Shown: positions 14,022-14,885 of the stretch, piece by piece | Position numbering within the stretch: position 1 is the stretch's first letter | How the letters are laid out: each line of letters begins with the position of its first letter | Assembly (NCBI GenBank): GCA_902826505.1 | Contig: CADEFG010000005.1 | Location: forward strand, 9,350-24,234 | DNA from: an uncultured Acidobacteriota bacterium | GTDB taxonomy: Bacteria; Acidobacteriota; Blastocatellia; Pyrinomonadales; Pyrinomonadaceae | Direction of reading: 5' to 3' | DNA length: 14,885 bases | Position numbers and translations under genes: made by a program | The notes under the pieces: generated by a model | What the model saw: the letters and a program-made list of their open reading frames with translations, nothing else | What the model was told of the DNA's origin: nothing | The model's database searches: none

Positions 14022-14036
14022 AACGCCAACATCGGG

Positions 14037-14813
14037 ATGAACTTTCGTGACTTTATAATAATTTATCTTGCCTGTGGTGCACCTTTTGGTGTTTATTACT
14101 TTATACAAAACCGTAAACAGACCGAAACAAAATTTTTATTGTTGAAATCGCTGATCAGATTTGTCTTTTGGATTCCGTTCGCCATAAAATTGGTTGCCCG
14201 AAAATCTTTATTTACAAAACTTTACAAGAATGGTTTCGATAACGGATTAAATTTGGATGCAAACCAAGAGGCAGAAATTGATGAAATCAAAAAATTCTTC
14301 GAAAATAATATATTCGAAATGAAATTTTTATTATCAATTTATGAATTTCGTGAAATTTTTGAACGATATATCGGCTTAACTTTGGAAATCCAAAATAACC
14401 TTCAAGGAATTTTATTACCGGAACAGGAAATTTTTCGAATTTCGAATCACAATAACAAAAAACTAGATGCAATCTGCCTAAACAGACGCAACCGGAAACG
14501 GCTTTCCTTTCATCAAAAACTTGCGAGAAGTGATTTTTTTGAAGTTCTTGGTCAGTTAATTAGGACAGCTGAAGAGCCACACAGTCTTTTTTATACTGCT
14601 TCCAAATTGTTTAAACTCCTAAAAGATATTGAAGCCCAAGACAAACTCGAAAAACTATCAAAAGAATTTTTGCAAACTCAGGAAATAACAACCGTCAACA
14701 ACTTGGAGATTGAACCATGGAAATCCGAGAATCAAAAACCGATACCCGCCAACCGAATTTCAACGAATTTGCAAATTATGTCCGCGACAGCGAAATTGTC
14801 CAACAAAGATTAA
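14037..14813 (+). CDS. Uncharacterised membrane-anchored protein, 258 aa
   Basis: The N-terminus is hydrophobic ('FIIIYLACGAPFGVYYFI', residues 6-23) and a second hydrophobic stretch follows ('LIRFVFWIPFAIKLVA', about 39-54). The remaining 200 residues are soluble, charged and mostly helical, with no motif I recognise. Base composition is the most AT-rich of the window's genes. The ATG at 14037 lacks a ribosome site; it is preceded by the sigma-54-type element at 14006-14021. The last 97 nt overlap the next gene, and the C-terminal 30 residues look low in complexity, as expected if the other frame carries the constraint. Function unknown. Confidence 0.72.
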   Translation: MNFRDFIIIYLACGAPFGVYYFIQNRKQTETKFLLLKSLIRFVFWIPFAIKLVARKSLFTKLYKNGFDNGLNLDANQEAEIDEIKKFFENNIFEMKFLLSIYEFREIFERYIGLTLEIQNNLQGILLPEQEIFRISNHNNKKLDAICLNRRNRKRLSFHQKLARSDFFEVLGQLIRTAEEPHSLFYTASKLFKLLKDIEAQDKLEKLSKEFLQTQEITTVNNLEIEPWKSENQKPIPANRISTNLQIMSATAKLSNKD

Positions 14814-14885
14814 ATTCCCTTCTCATTCTCAATGCGGAAACCGAGCGTAAGAAAATAATGTATCGCACGTATAAAGAAAAACTTA
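14717..14885 (+). CDS. Partial gene at window end (N-terminal 56 aa), overlapping the previous gene
   Basis: An open frame starts at ATG 14717 (MEIRESKTDTRQPNFNEFAN, then YVRDSEIVQQRLNSLLILNA) and is still open at the window end. A GGAG at 14705-14708, eight bases upstream, supports the start; a TGA just upstream in the same frame bounds it. It overlaps the preceding gene by 97 nt in another frame, suggesting coupled expression. The visible part is polar and helical, with no signal peptide and no recognised family. Confidence 0.65.
   Translation, partial: MEIRESKTDTRQPNFNEFANYVRDSEIVQQRLNSLLILNAETERKKIMYRTYKEKL

Larger units (their letters stand above)
13699..14036. other. 338-bp divergent intergenic region with regulatory architecture
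   Basis: This very AT-rich, non-coding region separates two outward-facing genes. It holds two sigma-54-type promoters at its edges (listed separately). Between them are TGCGTATT direct repeats at 13840-13847 and 13883-13890, an ACGCA inverse copy at 13904-13908, and TTGCAA at 13777, 13821 and 13853. An ORF at 13853-14050 within it has no ribosome site and is not accepted as a gene. Confidence 0.7.

Noticed and set aside
13853..14050. 65-aa plus-strand ORF in the divergent spacer
   Set aside because: It lacks a ribosome site, has AT-driven composition, and overlaps both the repeat cluster and the sigma-54 element.
1..14885. CRISPR array, tRNA, rRNA, IS element or phage genes
   Set aside because: No regularly spaced direct repeats with unique spacers, no cloverleaf or rRNA sequence, and no transposase, integrase or phage structural proteins were found.

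Overview
The window reads like chromosome of an Acidobacteriota member, most likely class Blastocatellia (Pyrinomonadaceae-like). That placement is inference. It rests on long VCBS/FG-GAP repeat proteins ending in a '-SILRIE/-SMLRIE' tail, a two-module zinc-ribbon protein, a KimA-like APC permease, small Lys-rich orphan proteins and strong AGGAGG-type ribosome sites. No rRNA, tRNA, CRISPR array, transposase or phage gene was found. The left part (about 1-6,900) is visibly richer in G+C than the right part, whose intergenic DNA is very AT-rich.

Left part: the 3' end of one VCBS-repeat surface protein (3-392) is followed in tandem by a complete secreted paralogue (553-2571). A 21-bp perfect palindrome and an old-looking dispersed repeat separate this pair from convergent purD (purine biosynthesis, minus strand). 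A strong promoter and a leader of about 190 nt precede a plus-strand zinc-ribbon gene (4414-4809). This gene converges on a KimA-like permease (minus strand) whose own leader carries a terminator-like hairpin.

Middle part: two minus-strand groups are likely operons. The upstream group is a two-TM protein with a TTG start (11132-10140), a zinc-ribbon Lys-rich protein overlapping it by 8 nt, and an SLBB polysaccharide-export protein. The downstream group is a 66-aa two-TM protein and a secreted matrixin-like metalloprotease. The protease reading frame is broken by one extra base near its C-terminus; the remaining 45 residues are intact in another frame. Divergent from the TTG gene are two small adjacent plus-strand genes (54 and 76 aa).

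Right part: an SDR oxidoreductase and an MBL-fold (PDE-II-like) hydrolase lie together on the minus strand. Next comes a 75-aa Lys-rich orphan with a clear Rho-independent terminator. A 338-bp divergent intergenic region separates it from an uncharacterised membrane-anchored protein (14037-14813), which overlaps a further gene running off the window end.

The most notable signal is in that last intergenic region. It carries two strong sigma-54 (-24/-12) promoter matches facing outward, one per divergent gene, with repeated TGCGTATT/ACGCA and TTGCAA motifs between them. This suggests an enhancer-dependent, co-regulated pair of unknown genes. Other points of interest are the protease frameshift, the hairpin before the permease, and the long leader of the zinc-ribbon gene.
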